Assembly (NCBI GenBank): GCA_038522735.1
Contig: JBCBJX010000080.1
Coordinates: 1 to 15,333, forward strand
Direction: 5' to 3'
Origin: JBCBJX01 sp038522735
GTDB lineage: Bacteria; Pseudomonadota; Alphaproteobacteria; Caulobacterales; Parvularculaceae
Length of the DNA stretch: 15,333 nucleotides
Positions 1 through 7,300 of the stretch are shown in pieces (the stretch's first letter is position 1; each line of letters starts with the position of its first letter). The translations under genes and the position numbers were made by a program. The notes under the pieces were generated by a model. The model ran no database searches and was not told where the DNA came from. It saw only the letters and a program-made list of their open reading frames with translations.

Positions 1-216
1 AAGACCGTCCTGCCGATCCCGGTCCCGGCGCTCCGCCTCGCGGCGGCGTTCCTTGGAAACCGCGCGCCGCTTTCGGCGGCCCAGCTCGCCCGGATCGACG
101 CGGACAAGACCGTCGAGCCGGATCCGGCGTTCGCGGAAGTGTTTCAGCCGCGCGTCCGGATGCGCGAGGGCGTCGAACGCCTCCGCGCCGAAATCGTCGC
201 CGGCCGCGGTCCGTAG
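1..216 (+). CDS. C-terminal end of an upstream gene, probably an extended-SDR/NAD-dependent epimerase-like protein (partial)
   Basis: The frame is open from the first base to a TAG at 214-216, giving the last 71 residues of a protein whose start lies outside the window. The visible part begins KTVLPIPVPALRLAAAF, continues with PLSAAQLARIDADKTVEP, and ends in a basic/acidic helix (MREGVERLRAEI). The pattern of small hydrophobic helix, 'PL(T/S)xxQLxRLxxDK' and final 'xxxGVERL' is typical of the C-terminal tail of extended short-chain dehydrogenases (NAD-dependent epimerase / NDUFA9-like proteins). The NAD-binding N-terminus that would prove this is not present. Codon use is GC3-rich like its neighbours. 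Function is an inference of moderate-to-low certainty; that it is the end of a real gene is much more certain. Confidence 0.5.
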   Translation, partial: KTVLPIPVPALRLAAAFLGNRAPLSAAQLARIDADKTVEPDPAFAEVFQPRVRMREGVERLRAEIVAGRGP

Positions 217-240
217 GCGCGCCGCGCAGCCGCCGCTCCA

Positions 241-269
241 TTGCGTGCAGGCGCGGCGGCGCCTAATGA
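241..269 (+). promoter_or_regulatory. candidate promoter for the proS cluster
   Basis: In the 89-bp gap before proS, TTGCGT (241-246) is followed after 17 bp by TAATGA (264-269), about 36 bp before the proS ATG. The spacing is ideal but both hexamers match the sigma-70 consensus only partly. A small GC hairpin (GGCGC 250-254 with GCGCC 259-263) falls in the spacer. No other promoter candidate was seen in this gap. Confidence 0.3.
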
Positions 270-305
270 TCAGTGCTGTTTCGCCGTCGTCGGACCCGCC
301 GCCCC

Positions 306-1637
306 ATGCGCCTCTCCCGCTTTTTCCTGCCGCTCCTGAAGGAAACGCCCGCCGAGGCGCAGATCGTCTCCCACCGGCTGATGCTGCGCGCCGGCATGAT
401 CCGCCAGGCGGGGGCCGGCATCTATTCCTGGCTGCCCCTCGGCATGCGCGTCCTGCAGAAAATCGAGGCGATCGTCCGCGAGGAGCAGAACCGGGCGGGC
501 GCCGTCGAGCTTCTGATGCCGACCGTCCAGCCCGCCGAACTCTGGCGCGAATCCGGCCGCTATGAGGCCTACGGCAAGGAGATGCTGCGCATCTCGGACC
601 GCCACGACCGGGAGATGCTCTACGGGCCGACCAACGAAGAGATGATCACCGAGATCGTCCGCGCCGGCGTTCGTTCGTACAAGGATCTCCCGAAGCTCCT
701 TTATCACATCCAGTGGAAGTTCCGCGACGAGATCCGCCCGCGCTTCGGCGTCATGCGCGGGCGCGAGTTCCTGATGAAGGACGCCTATTCCTTCGATGTC
801 GACGAGGCCGCGGCCCGGCGCGCCTATAACCGGATGTTCGTCGCCTATCTCAGAACCTTCGAGCGCATGGGCCTCAGATCCGTCCCCATGCGCGCCGATA
901 CAGGGCCCATCGGCGGCGATCTCTCCCATGAATTCATCGTCCTCGCCGACACTGGTGAGAGCGAGGTTTACTGCCACGCCGATCTGGTCGAGATGCCGGT
1001 CCCGGGGCCCGACACCGATTTCGACGCCGACCTGCAGCCGCTGATCGACCGGCGCACCTCGCTCTACGCCGCGACCGAGGAGATGCACGATGCTGCGAGG
1101 TTCGAGGTCGAAGTTTCTGAAGAAAAACGCCTTTCGGCCCGCGGCATCGAGGTCGGCCATATCTTCTTCTTCGGGACGAAGTATTCAGAACCCATGCGCT
1201 GCGTCGTCGCCGGGCCGGACGGCAAGGACGTTCCCGTGCAGATGGGCTCCTACGGCGTCGGCGTCTCCCGGGTGTTCGCCGCGATCATCGAGGCCCACCA
1301 TGACGAGGCGGGCTGCGTGTGGCCGGAGAGCGTCGCGCCGTTCCATGTCGGGCTTCTCGCCCTCAAAGCCGGCGACCAGAAGACCGACGCCTCCTGCGCT
1401 GGGGCCTATGCCGCGCTCTCCGCAGCCGGCCGCGACGTGCTCTATGACGACACCGCCGCCCGCCCCGGCGAGAAGTTCGCGCGCATGGACCTCATCGGGC
1501 TGCCCTGGCAGCTCATCATCGGCCCCCGCGGCCTCGAAAACGGCGTCGTAGAGCTGAAACGTCGCGCCACCGGCGAACGCGCGGAGCTCTCCCTTGAAAG
1601 CGCCCTCGCGCGCCTGACGGAGGGGGCCGCCCCATGA
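306..1637 (+). CDS. proS: prolyl-tRNA synthetase, short alphaproteobacterial form
   Basis: Class II aminoacyl-tRNA synthetase that charges tRNA(Pro) with proline in the cytoplasm. The 443-aa protein starts MRLSRFFLPLLKE, the usual start of alphaproteobacterial ProRS; an ATG 33 bp upstream would add an Arg-rich stretch foreign to the family, so 306 was chosen. Visible motifs are the motif-1 region around residues 30-80 (RAGMIRQAGAGIYSWLPLG), motif 2 at about 139-155 (FRDEIRPRFGVMRGREF), motif 3 at 313-322 (MGSYGVGVSR) and a C-terminal anticodon-binding domain at about 345-443. The roughly 180-residue INS editing domain found between motifs 2 and 3 of the E. coli enzyme is reduced here to a stretch of about 60 residues (220-280). 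No clear Shine-Dalgarno precedes the start. The stop overlaps the next gene by 4 bp. Confidence 0.97.
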   Translation: MRLSRFFLPLLKETPAEAQIVSHRLMLRAGMIRQAGAGIYSWLPLGMRVLQKIEAIVREEQNRAGAVELLMPTVQPAELWRESGRYEAYGKEMLRISDRHDREMLYGPTNEEMITEIVRAGVRSYKDLPKLLYHIQWKFRDEIRPRFGVMRGREFLMKDAYSFDVDEAAARRAYNRMFVAYLRTFERMGLRSVPMRADTGPIGGDLSHEFIVLADTGESEVYCHADLVEMPVPGPDTDFDADLQPLIDRRTSLYAATEEMHDAARFEVEVSEEKRLSARGIEVGHIFFFGTKYSEPMRCVVAGPDGKDVPVQMGSYGVGVSRVFAAIIEAHHDEAGCVWPESVAPFHVGLLALKAGDQKTDASCAGAYAALSAAGRDVLYDDTAARPGEKFARMDLIGLPWQLIIGPRGLENGVVELKRRATGERAELSLESALARLTEGAAP

Positions 1638-2113
1638 CCGACATGCTGGTGAAGCTCTACGACCATCCGCTGACGGACCGCCGTGCCGATCTCGCTGGCG
1701 ACGGCGTCAAAGTCTGCCGGGCGCTCACCATGGATCGCGACGTCATCGTCGCCTTCGCCCGGGCCCGCTTCGGCGGCGCGCGCGCTGCCTGGGCGGCGGA
1801 GGTGGAGACCGCCGTCCTGCGCCAGCCGTCCTCGTGCGTCATCGCCACCGCAGACGGGGAGGTGGTCGGCTTCGCCTGCTGGGACGCGACCGCGAAGGGC
1901 GTCGTCGGCCCCATCGGCGTTCACGAGAAGCACCGCGGCAAGGGCGTCGCCCGCGAGATGATGCGCCAGGTCTTCGAGGCGATGCGCAGCGAAGGTTACG
2001 CTTACGCCGTCATCGGCTGGGTGCAGTCGGAAGACTATTACCGCAAGGCCTGCGGCGCGGTCGCCATAGAAGGGTCCCATCCGGGCGTTTATGAACGCCG
2101 GGTCGGGTCCTGA
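1634..2113 (+). CDS. GNAT-family N-acetyltransferase
   Basis: A 159-aa protein with the acetyl-CoA binding motif of the GNAT fold. The strand-helix motif A is VGPIGVHEKHRGKGVAREMM at 91-110, with R101-xx-G104-x-A106 as the pyrophosphate-binding loop. It is followed by a C-terminal strand (YAYAVIGW, 122-129) and a 'EDYYRKACGA' helix (133-142) typical of these enzymes. The family transfers acetyl from acetyl-CoA to an amine; the substrate cannot be read from the sequence. The ATG lies inside the proS stop (ATGA, 4-bp overlap), which implies translational coupling and co-expression with proS. lolC follows after 32 bp. The gene is an extra insertion in an otherwise conserved proS-lol-dnaE order; GC-rich codon use matches the neighbours, so recent transfer is not indicated. 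Confidence 0.85.
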   Translation: MTDMLVKLYDHPLTDRRADLAGDGVKVCRALTMDRDVIVAFARARFGGARAAWAAEVETAVLRQPSSCVIATADGEVVGFACWDATAKGVVGPIGVHEKHRGKGVAREMMRQVFEAMRSEGYAYAVIGWVQSEDYYRKACGAVAIEGSHPGVYERRVGS

Positions 2114-2145
2114 TCCGCGGCCCTGAAGACTGGAGTTCCCCCCGC

Positions 2146-3438
2146 ATGGCAGACGCCGCCGCCCGGCCGACCCGGGCCTTCTCCGCTTTCGAATGGGCGC
2201 TCGCCCGGCGCTATCTCGGCGCGACCAAATCGGGGCGGGGCGTCTCTCTCATATCCGTCATCGCGTTTCTCGGCATCCTCGCGGCCGTCATGGTGCTGAT
2301 CGTCGTGATGGCTGTAATGCAGGGGTTTCGCTCCCAGCTCCTCGACACGCTCCTCGGCGTCAACGGCCATGTCTTCGTTCAGGACTATGAGGGGATCGAG
2401 GACTACGAGGCCGCCGCCGAGCGGATCGGCGCGATCCCCGGCGTCACCCGCGCCGCGCCGATGGTGGAGTCGCCGGTCTATATTTCGTCCGAACTCGGAC
2501 AGGCCGGCGCCCAGGCGCGCGGCTACCGCAAGCAGGATGTCGAAAGCCTCTCCTACGTCGCCGACCGCGTTGTCTCTGGCTCCCTCGCGACCTTCGAGGC
2601 GGGCGAGAACGGCGGCTCGGACATCCTCATCGCCGCCGGCCTCGCGCGCCGGCTCGGCGTCTCGGCGGGCGATACGGTGACGCTCATTTCGGGCAACGGC
2701 CCTGAAACCGCCTTCGGCCGGCTGCCGGTGCGCTCCAAGCGCTACCGCATCGGCGCGGTCTTCGAGATCGGCATGTCCGAGCTCGACGCCGTCGTCCTCG
2801 TGATGCCCATGCGCCAGGCGCAGCTTTTTTTCGGCGTGAAGGACAAGGCGAACTCCATTGAAATCACCGTGGAAAAGCCGGAGGTCGAGACCATCGACCG
2901 CTATCTCCCCCCGATCCGCGCCGCCGCGCCCGAGGGCGCCTTCGTCTATGACTGGCGCCAGACCAACCAGGCTTTCTTCAACGCCCTCGCGGTGGAGCGG
3001 AACGTCATGCGGCTGATCCTGACGCTGATCGTCGTCGTCGCCGCCCTCAACATCATCACAGGGCTCATCATGCTGGTGAAGGACAAGACCTCCGACATCG
3101 CGGTGCTTCGAACCCTCGGGGCGACGCAGGGGGCCGTCATGCGGGTGTTCTTCCTTTCCGGCTCGATGATCGGCGTCTTCGCGACCCTCGCCGGCGTCGC
3201 CCTCGGCGCGCTCTTCTGCTGGAATATCTCCGCGATCGAACGGTTCCTCTCCGCCGTCTTCAACATGCGGCTCTTCAATCCCGAGATTTACTTCTTCTCC
3301 GAAATCCCGGCGCAGATGCAGCTTTCCGAAGTGCTTTACGTGACCGTCGGGTCCCTCGCAGCGTCCTTTCTTGCGACGCTCTACCCGTCCTGGCGGGCGG
3401 CGCGCCTCGATCCGGTGGAGGCGCTGCGCTATGAGTGA
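2146..3438 (+). CDS. lolC: lipoprotein-releasing ABC transporter permease (LolC/LolE/LolF family)
   Basis: Inner-membrane permease of the Lol system, which extracts outer-membrane-targeted lipoproteins from the inner membrane. The 430-aa protein has the family layout: one N-terminal membrane helix (about 34-58, ISVIAFLGILAAVMVLIVVM), a large periplasmic domain (about 60-285), then three helices (about 288-311, 334-358, 395-413). It ends in the FtsX-type tail YPSWRAARLDPVEALRYE. The cytoplasmic loop VKDKTSDIAVLRTLGAT (311-327) is the family's conserved coupling segment to the ATPase. GGAG at 2132-2135 serves the ATG at 2146. It overlaps lolD by 8 bp. Only one permease gene is present beside lolD, so the complex is probably a homodimer with LolD (a LolF-like arrangement); the symbol lolC follows common annotation usage. 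Confidence 0.93.
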   Translation: MADAAARPTRAFSAFEWALARRYLGATKSGRGVSLISVIAFLGILAAVMVLIVVMAVMQGFRSQLLDTLLGVNGHVFVQDYEGIEDYEAAAERIGAIPGVTRAAPMVESPVYISSELGQAGAQARGYRKQDVESLSYVADRVVSGSLATFEAGENGGSDILIAAGLARRLGVSAGDTVTLISGNGPETAFGRLPVRSKRYRIGAVFEIGMSELDAVVLVMPMRQAQLFFGVKDKANSIEITVEKPEVETIDRYLPPIRAAAPEGAFVYDWRQTNQAFFNALAVERNVMRLILTLIVVVAALNIITGLIMLVKDKTSDIAVLRTLGATQGAVMRVFFLSGSMIGVFATLAGVALGALFCWNISAIERFLSAVFNMRLFNPEIYFFSEIPAQMQLSEVLYVTVGSLAASFLATLYPSWRAARLDPVEALRYE

Positions 3439-4123
3439 CGTCGTTCTCGAACTCGACGGCGTCGAGCGCGCCTTCGGCGATCTCGTCATCGTCGACCGCG
3501 CCGACCTTCAGGTCCGCGCCGGCGAGATTGTCGGCCTCGTCGGGCCCTCCGGCTCCGGCAAATCCTCGCTGCTGCATATCGCCGGCCTTCTGGAGAAGCC
3601 CTCCGGCGGCGTCGTGAAGCTGCTCGGGCGCGACGCGTCGAACCGCTCCGACAGGGACCGCACGGCGCTGCGGCGGGACGTCGTCGGCTTCGTCTATCAG
3701 TTTCACCACCTGCTGCCGGAGTTCGACGCCCTCTCGAACGTCGCCCTGCCGCGGCGCATCGCCGGCCGCTCGAAAAAAGACGCCGAAACCGAAGCCGCGC
3801 GGCTTCTTTCCGCTCTCGGCCTCGGCGAGCGCCTCCGCCATCAGCCGGCCCAGCTTTCAGGCGGCGAGCAGCAGCGCGTCGCCGTCGCCCGGGCCCTCGC
3901 CAACGGGCCGCGCCTTCTTCTCGCCGACGAACCGACGGGCAATCTCGACCCGGCGACCTCCGGCGCCGTCTTCGACGCGCTTCTCAATCTCGTCCGTTCC
4001 GAGGGCCTCGCCGCTTTGATCGCGACCCACGACCACGCCCTCGCGGCGCGCATGGACCGCGTGGTCAGCATCGAAAACAAACGACTGGTCGAGAGCCGAA
4101 ACGAACAATCCGCCGCAGAGTGA
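3431..4123 (+). CDS. lolD: lipoprotein-releasing system ATP-binding protein LolD
   Basis: ABC ATPase that drives lipoprotein release through the adjacent permease. The 230-aa protein has Walker A GPSGSGKS (38-45), Q-loop Q90, signature LSGGEQQ (142-148), Walker B RLLLAD with catalytic E167, D-loop region TGNLD (169-173) and H-loop H200, so it should be catalytically competent. The ATG at 3431 was chosen because MSDVVLELDGVERAFG is the normal N-terminus. A longer reading from a TTG at 3371 would add 20 Arg-rich residues read out of frame from lolC. The start lies inside the last codons of the permease gene (8-bp overlap), so the two are translationally coupled. Confidence 0.96.
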   Translation: MSDVVLELDGVERAFGDLVIVDRADLQVRAGEIVGLVGPSGSGKSSLLHIAGLLEKPSGGVVKLLGRDASNRSDRDRTALRRDVVGFVYQFHHLLPEFDALSNVALPRRIAGRSKKDAETEAARLLSALGLGERLRHQPAQLSGGEQQRVAVARALANGPRLLLADEPTGNLDPATSGAVFDALLNLVRSEGLAALIATHDHALAARMDRVVSIENKRLVESRNEQSAAE

Positions 4124-4128
4124 TCCGT

Positions 4129-4170
4129 TTTTGTTCTTTTTGCTTGCGCCGATGAGAACAAAAGCGCAAC
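4129..4170 (+). promoter_or_regulatory. candidate LexA (SOS) operator and inverted repeat upstream of a small membrane-protein gene
   Basis: Starting 6 nt after the lolD stop, TTTTGTTCT (4129-4137) is repeated exactly in inverted form as AGAACAAAA (4155-4163), separated by 17 nt. Overlapping the right arm is GAAC (4156-4159), N7 (AAAAGCG), CAAC (4167-4170). This differs by one base from the direct-repeat SOS box of alphaproteobacteria, GAAC-N7-GAAC (equivalently GTTC-N7-GTTC), and has the A-rich spacer often seen there. It sits 31 nt before the ATG at 4201. No convincing -35/-10 pair was found. LexA binding is an inference; an operator for another repressor is possible. Confidence 0.45.
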
Positions 4171-4200
4171 GTTGCCTCGACACCTTTAAGGGAGAGGACG

Positions 4201-4326
4201 ATGCGCAAACGGGAATCAGCAAAGCTGTCGCTCTGGGCGCGGGACGCCGCCGGCCTCGCCGCCGTTCTGGGGCTGGTGGGGGCGGTCGCGCTATGGGGCC
4301 AGGCCGCCGCGGCCGCCGGTTTCTGA
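4201..4326 (+). CDS. small single-span membrane protein, 41 aa (candidate SidA-type SOS division inhibitor)
   Basis: ATG at 4201 opens 41 codons ending in TGA at 4324-4326. A strong ribosome binding site, AAGGGAGAGG (4188-4197), lies just upstream. The N-terminus is basic (R2, K3, R4, K8, R14) and residues about 17-39 form one hydrophobic Ala/Leu/Gly/Val segment (AGLAAVLGLVGAVALWGQA), so an inner-membrane protein with a cytoplasmic N-terminus is expected. About 34 of 41 third codon positions are G or C, as in neighbouring genes. A LexA-like site lies just upstream and dnaE starts 49 nt downstream. Size, topology and apparent SOS control match SidA of Caulobacter crescentus, a 29-aa LexA-controlled protein that blocks division through FtsW/FtsN. 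I cannot confirm homology by sequence. Alternatives are an unrelated small membrane protein or a leader peptide coupled to dnaE. Confidence 0.6.
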   Translation: MRKRESAKLSLWARDAAGLAAVLGLVGAVALWGQAAAAAGF

Positions 4327-4375
4327 CAAAGCGGCTCGGGAAGACGAGGGCGCGACGCGCCGACGGGAGAGAGCC

Positions 4376-7300
4376 ATGAGCCTGTTCATCCACCTCCATC
4401 TCCATTCGGCCTATTCGCTGTCCGAAGGCGCGATCCATATCGGGGCTTTGAAAGACCTCTGCCTCGAACACCGCATGCCGGCGGTCGCGGTGACGGACAC
4501 GAACAACCTGTTCGCGGCCCTTGAGGCTTCTGAGACGCTCTCGGGAGCGGGCGTCCAGCCGATCACGGGGGTCGAGCTTGCGGTCGCGCCGGGCGACTGC
4601 GGTCTCCCCGACAAGCGGGGCGCGGCGGCGCCGGGCGTCGTCCTCCTAGCGCAGAACCGCCGCGGCTATGAACGGCTGATGAAGCTTGCGAGCCGGGCTT
4701 TTCTGGAGCCGGCTTTCGAGGACGCCGTCGCCATCGGTCTCGATGATCTTCTGACGGAGACGAACGGCCTCGTTCTCCTCACCGGCGGGTCGAAAGGGCC
4801 CGTCGACCGGCTGATCGCCGACGGTCGCGAGGGAGAGGCGCGCGCGCTCCTGCAGCGGATGAAGGACGCCTTCGGCGATCGGCTTTATGTCGAGCTGCAG
4901 CGCCACGGCCTTTCAGACGAGCGCCGGGTCGAGCCGGGCCTCGTGGAGGCGGCCTACGCCCTCGATCTTCCGCTTGTCGCGACCAACGAGCCCTATTTTC
5001 GCGGCCCGGAAGATCACGAGGCCCACGACGCGCTCCTGTGCATCGCCGACGGCGCCTACGTCTTCCAGGAGGACCGTCGGACCGTCAGCCCGCAGCATTA
5101 TTTCAAGTCGTCGGAGGAGATGGCCGCGCTCTTCGCCGATCTTCCCGAAGCCGTCGCGAACACGGTGGAGATCGCGAAACGCTGCGCCTTCCGCCCGCGC
5201 ACCCACCCCCCGATCCTGCCGAATTTCGTCGAGGTGGAGGAGGGCGCCGACGCCGCCGAAATCATCGCCGGGGAAGCCGCTGAGCTCGAGCGCCAGGCGC
5301 GCGAGGGTCTCAGGATGCGGTTCGAGACCGTGGGCCCCCACCGTCCGGAGGCGGAGTACCGGGAGCGGCTCGAGCATGAGCTTTCCATCATCAACAAGAT
5401 GGGGTTCCCCGGCTACTTCCTGATCGTCGCGGACTTCATCAAATGGGCGAAGGCGAACGACATCCCCGTCGGCCCGGGGCGGGGGTCCGGGGCGGGCTCC
5501 CTCGTCGCCTACGCCCTCACCATCACCGATCTCGACCCCTTGCGCTTCGGGCTTCTCTTTGAGCGGTTCTTGAACCCCGAACGCGTTTCGATGCCCGATT
5601 TCGACGTCGATTTCTGCCAGGACCGGCGCGACGAAGTCATTCGGTACACGCAGGAAAAATACGGCCGGGACCGGGTCGCCCAGATCATCACTTTCGGCAA
5701 GCTGCAGGCGCGCGCCGTCGTTCGCGATACGGGCCGCGTCCTGCAGATGCCCTTCGGCCAGGTCGACCGGCTCTGCAAGCTGATCCCGAACAACCCGGCG
5801 AACCCGACGACCCTCGCCGAGGCGATCCGCGGCGAGCCGCGCCTTCGCGAAGAGCGCGACAGGGACGAGCAGGTCGCCGAGCTTCTCAGCAAGGCGCTCC
5901 GCCTCGAAGGGCTCTACCGCCACGCCTCGACCCATGCGGCGGGCGTCGTCATCGGCGACCGGCCCCTCGAGGAGCTGGTGCCGCTCTATCGCGATCCGCG
6001 CTCGGACATGCCGGCGACCCAGTTCAACATGAAATGGGTCGAGCCCGCGGGCCTCGTGAAGTTCGACTTCCTGGGGCTGAAGACGCTTACGGTCATCGCG
6101 CGGGCGAAGGCGCTCATTGAAAAGTCGGGCGGCGAGATCGACGTCGACGCCCTGCCGCTGGGCGATCCCGACACCTACGCCATGCTCGGCGAGGGGGCCT
6201 CGGTCGGCGTCTTCCAGCTGGAAAGCGCCGGCATGCGCGCGACCCTGCGGGCGATGAAGCCGGACACGCTGGAAGACATCATCGCGCTCGTTTCCCTCTA
6301 CCGGCCGGGCCCGATGGACAACATTCCCTCCTATATCGCCCGCAAGAAGGGCGAGGAGCAGCCGGATTATCTGCACCCGTCCCTCGAGCCCGTCCTGACG
6401 GAGACCTTCGGCGTGATCATCTATCAGGAGCAGGTGATGCAGATCGCCCAGATCCTCGCCGGCTACTCCCTCGGCGAGGCCGATCTCCTCCGCCGCGCCA
6501 TGGGCAAGAAGAAGGTCGAGGAGATGGAGCGCCAGAAGCGTCGCTTTGTGGGCGGCGCAGAGGAGCGGGGCGTCCCGCGGGCGAAGTCCGAGGCGATCTT
6601 CGAGCTGGTCGCGAAATTCGCCGGCTACGGCTTCAACAAGTCCCACGCCGCCGCCTACGCCTACATCGCTTTCCAGACGGCGTATCTGAAAGCCCATCAC
6701 GGTGCGGCGTTCCTCGCCGCCTCCATGTCCCTCGACATCGCGAACACCGACAAGCTCGCCATATTCCTTAAAGAAGCGAAGCGCATGGGCGTTGCGGTGC
6801 TGCCGCCCTGCGTCAATCGCTCCGAAGCGGACTTCACTGTGGAGGAGGGCGCGATCCTCTACGCCCTCGCCGGCGTGAAAAACGTCGGCTCGGAGGCGAT
6901 GGCAGCTATCGTAAAGGAGCGCCAGGCGAACGGTCCGTTCAGGGATCTCTTCGATTTCGCAGAACGGGTTGATCTGCGTCTCGTCGGCAAGCGGGCGATC
7001 GAGAACCTCGCCCGCGCGGGCGCCCTCGACGCGCTCGAAGGAGACCGGGCGGCGGCCTTCGGGAACGCCGACCTCCTGGTGAAATACGCTGCGACCGTCG
7101 CCGACGAGCGGGCGAGCCCGCAGGCCGGCCTCTTCGGCGGCGGGGTGGAGATCGACCGGCCGCGGCTCGAGCGGCCGAAGGATCCCTGGAGCGCGGTGGA
7201 GCGGCTCGATCTCGAGCGCGCCGCCCTCGGCTTTTATTTCTCCGGGCACCCGCTCGACGAATTCGACGAGGCGCTGTCGGCGCGGGGCGCGATCTCCCAC

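Noticed and set aside
273..305. ATG at 273 as the proS start
   Set aside because: It adds an 11-residue Arg-rich stretch absent from the family; MRLSRFF at 306 is the typical N-terminus.
2089..3489. Long minus-strand open frame opposite the lol permease
   Set aside because: A shadow of the permease gene; the product is charged low-complexity sequence with no motif, while the + strand has clear membrane helices and family motifs.
4131..4379. 82-codon frame from TTG 4131 across the lolD-dnaE gap
   Set aside because: No ribosome binding site, Arg/Gly-rich out-of-frame product, and it covers the candidate operator; the 41-codon frame at 4201 has far better start signals.
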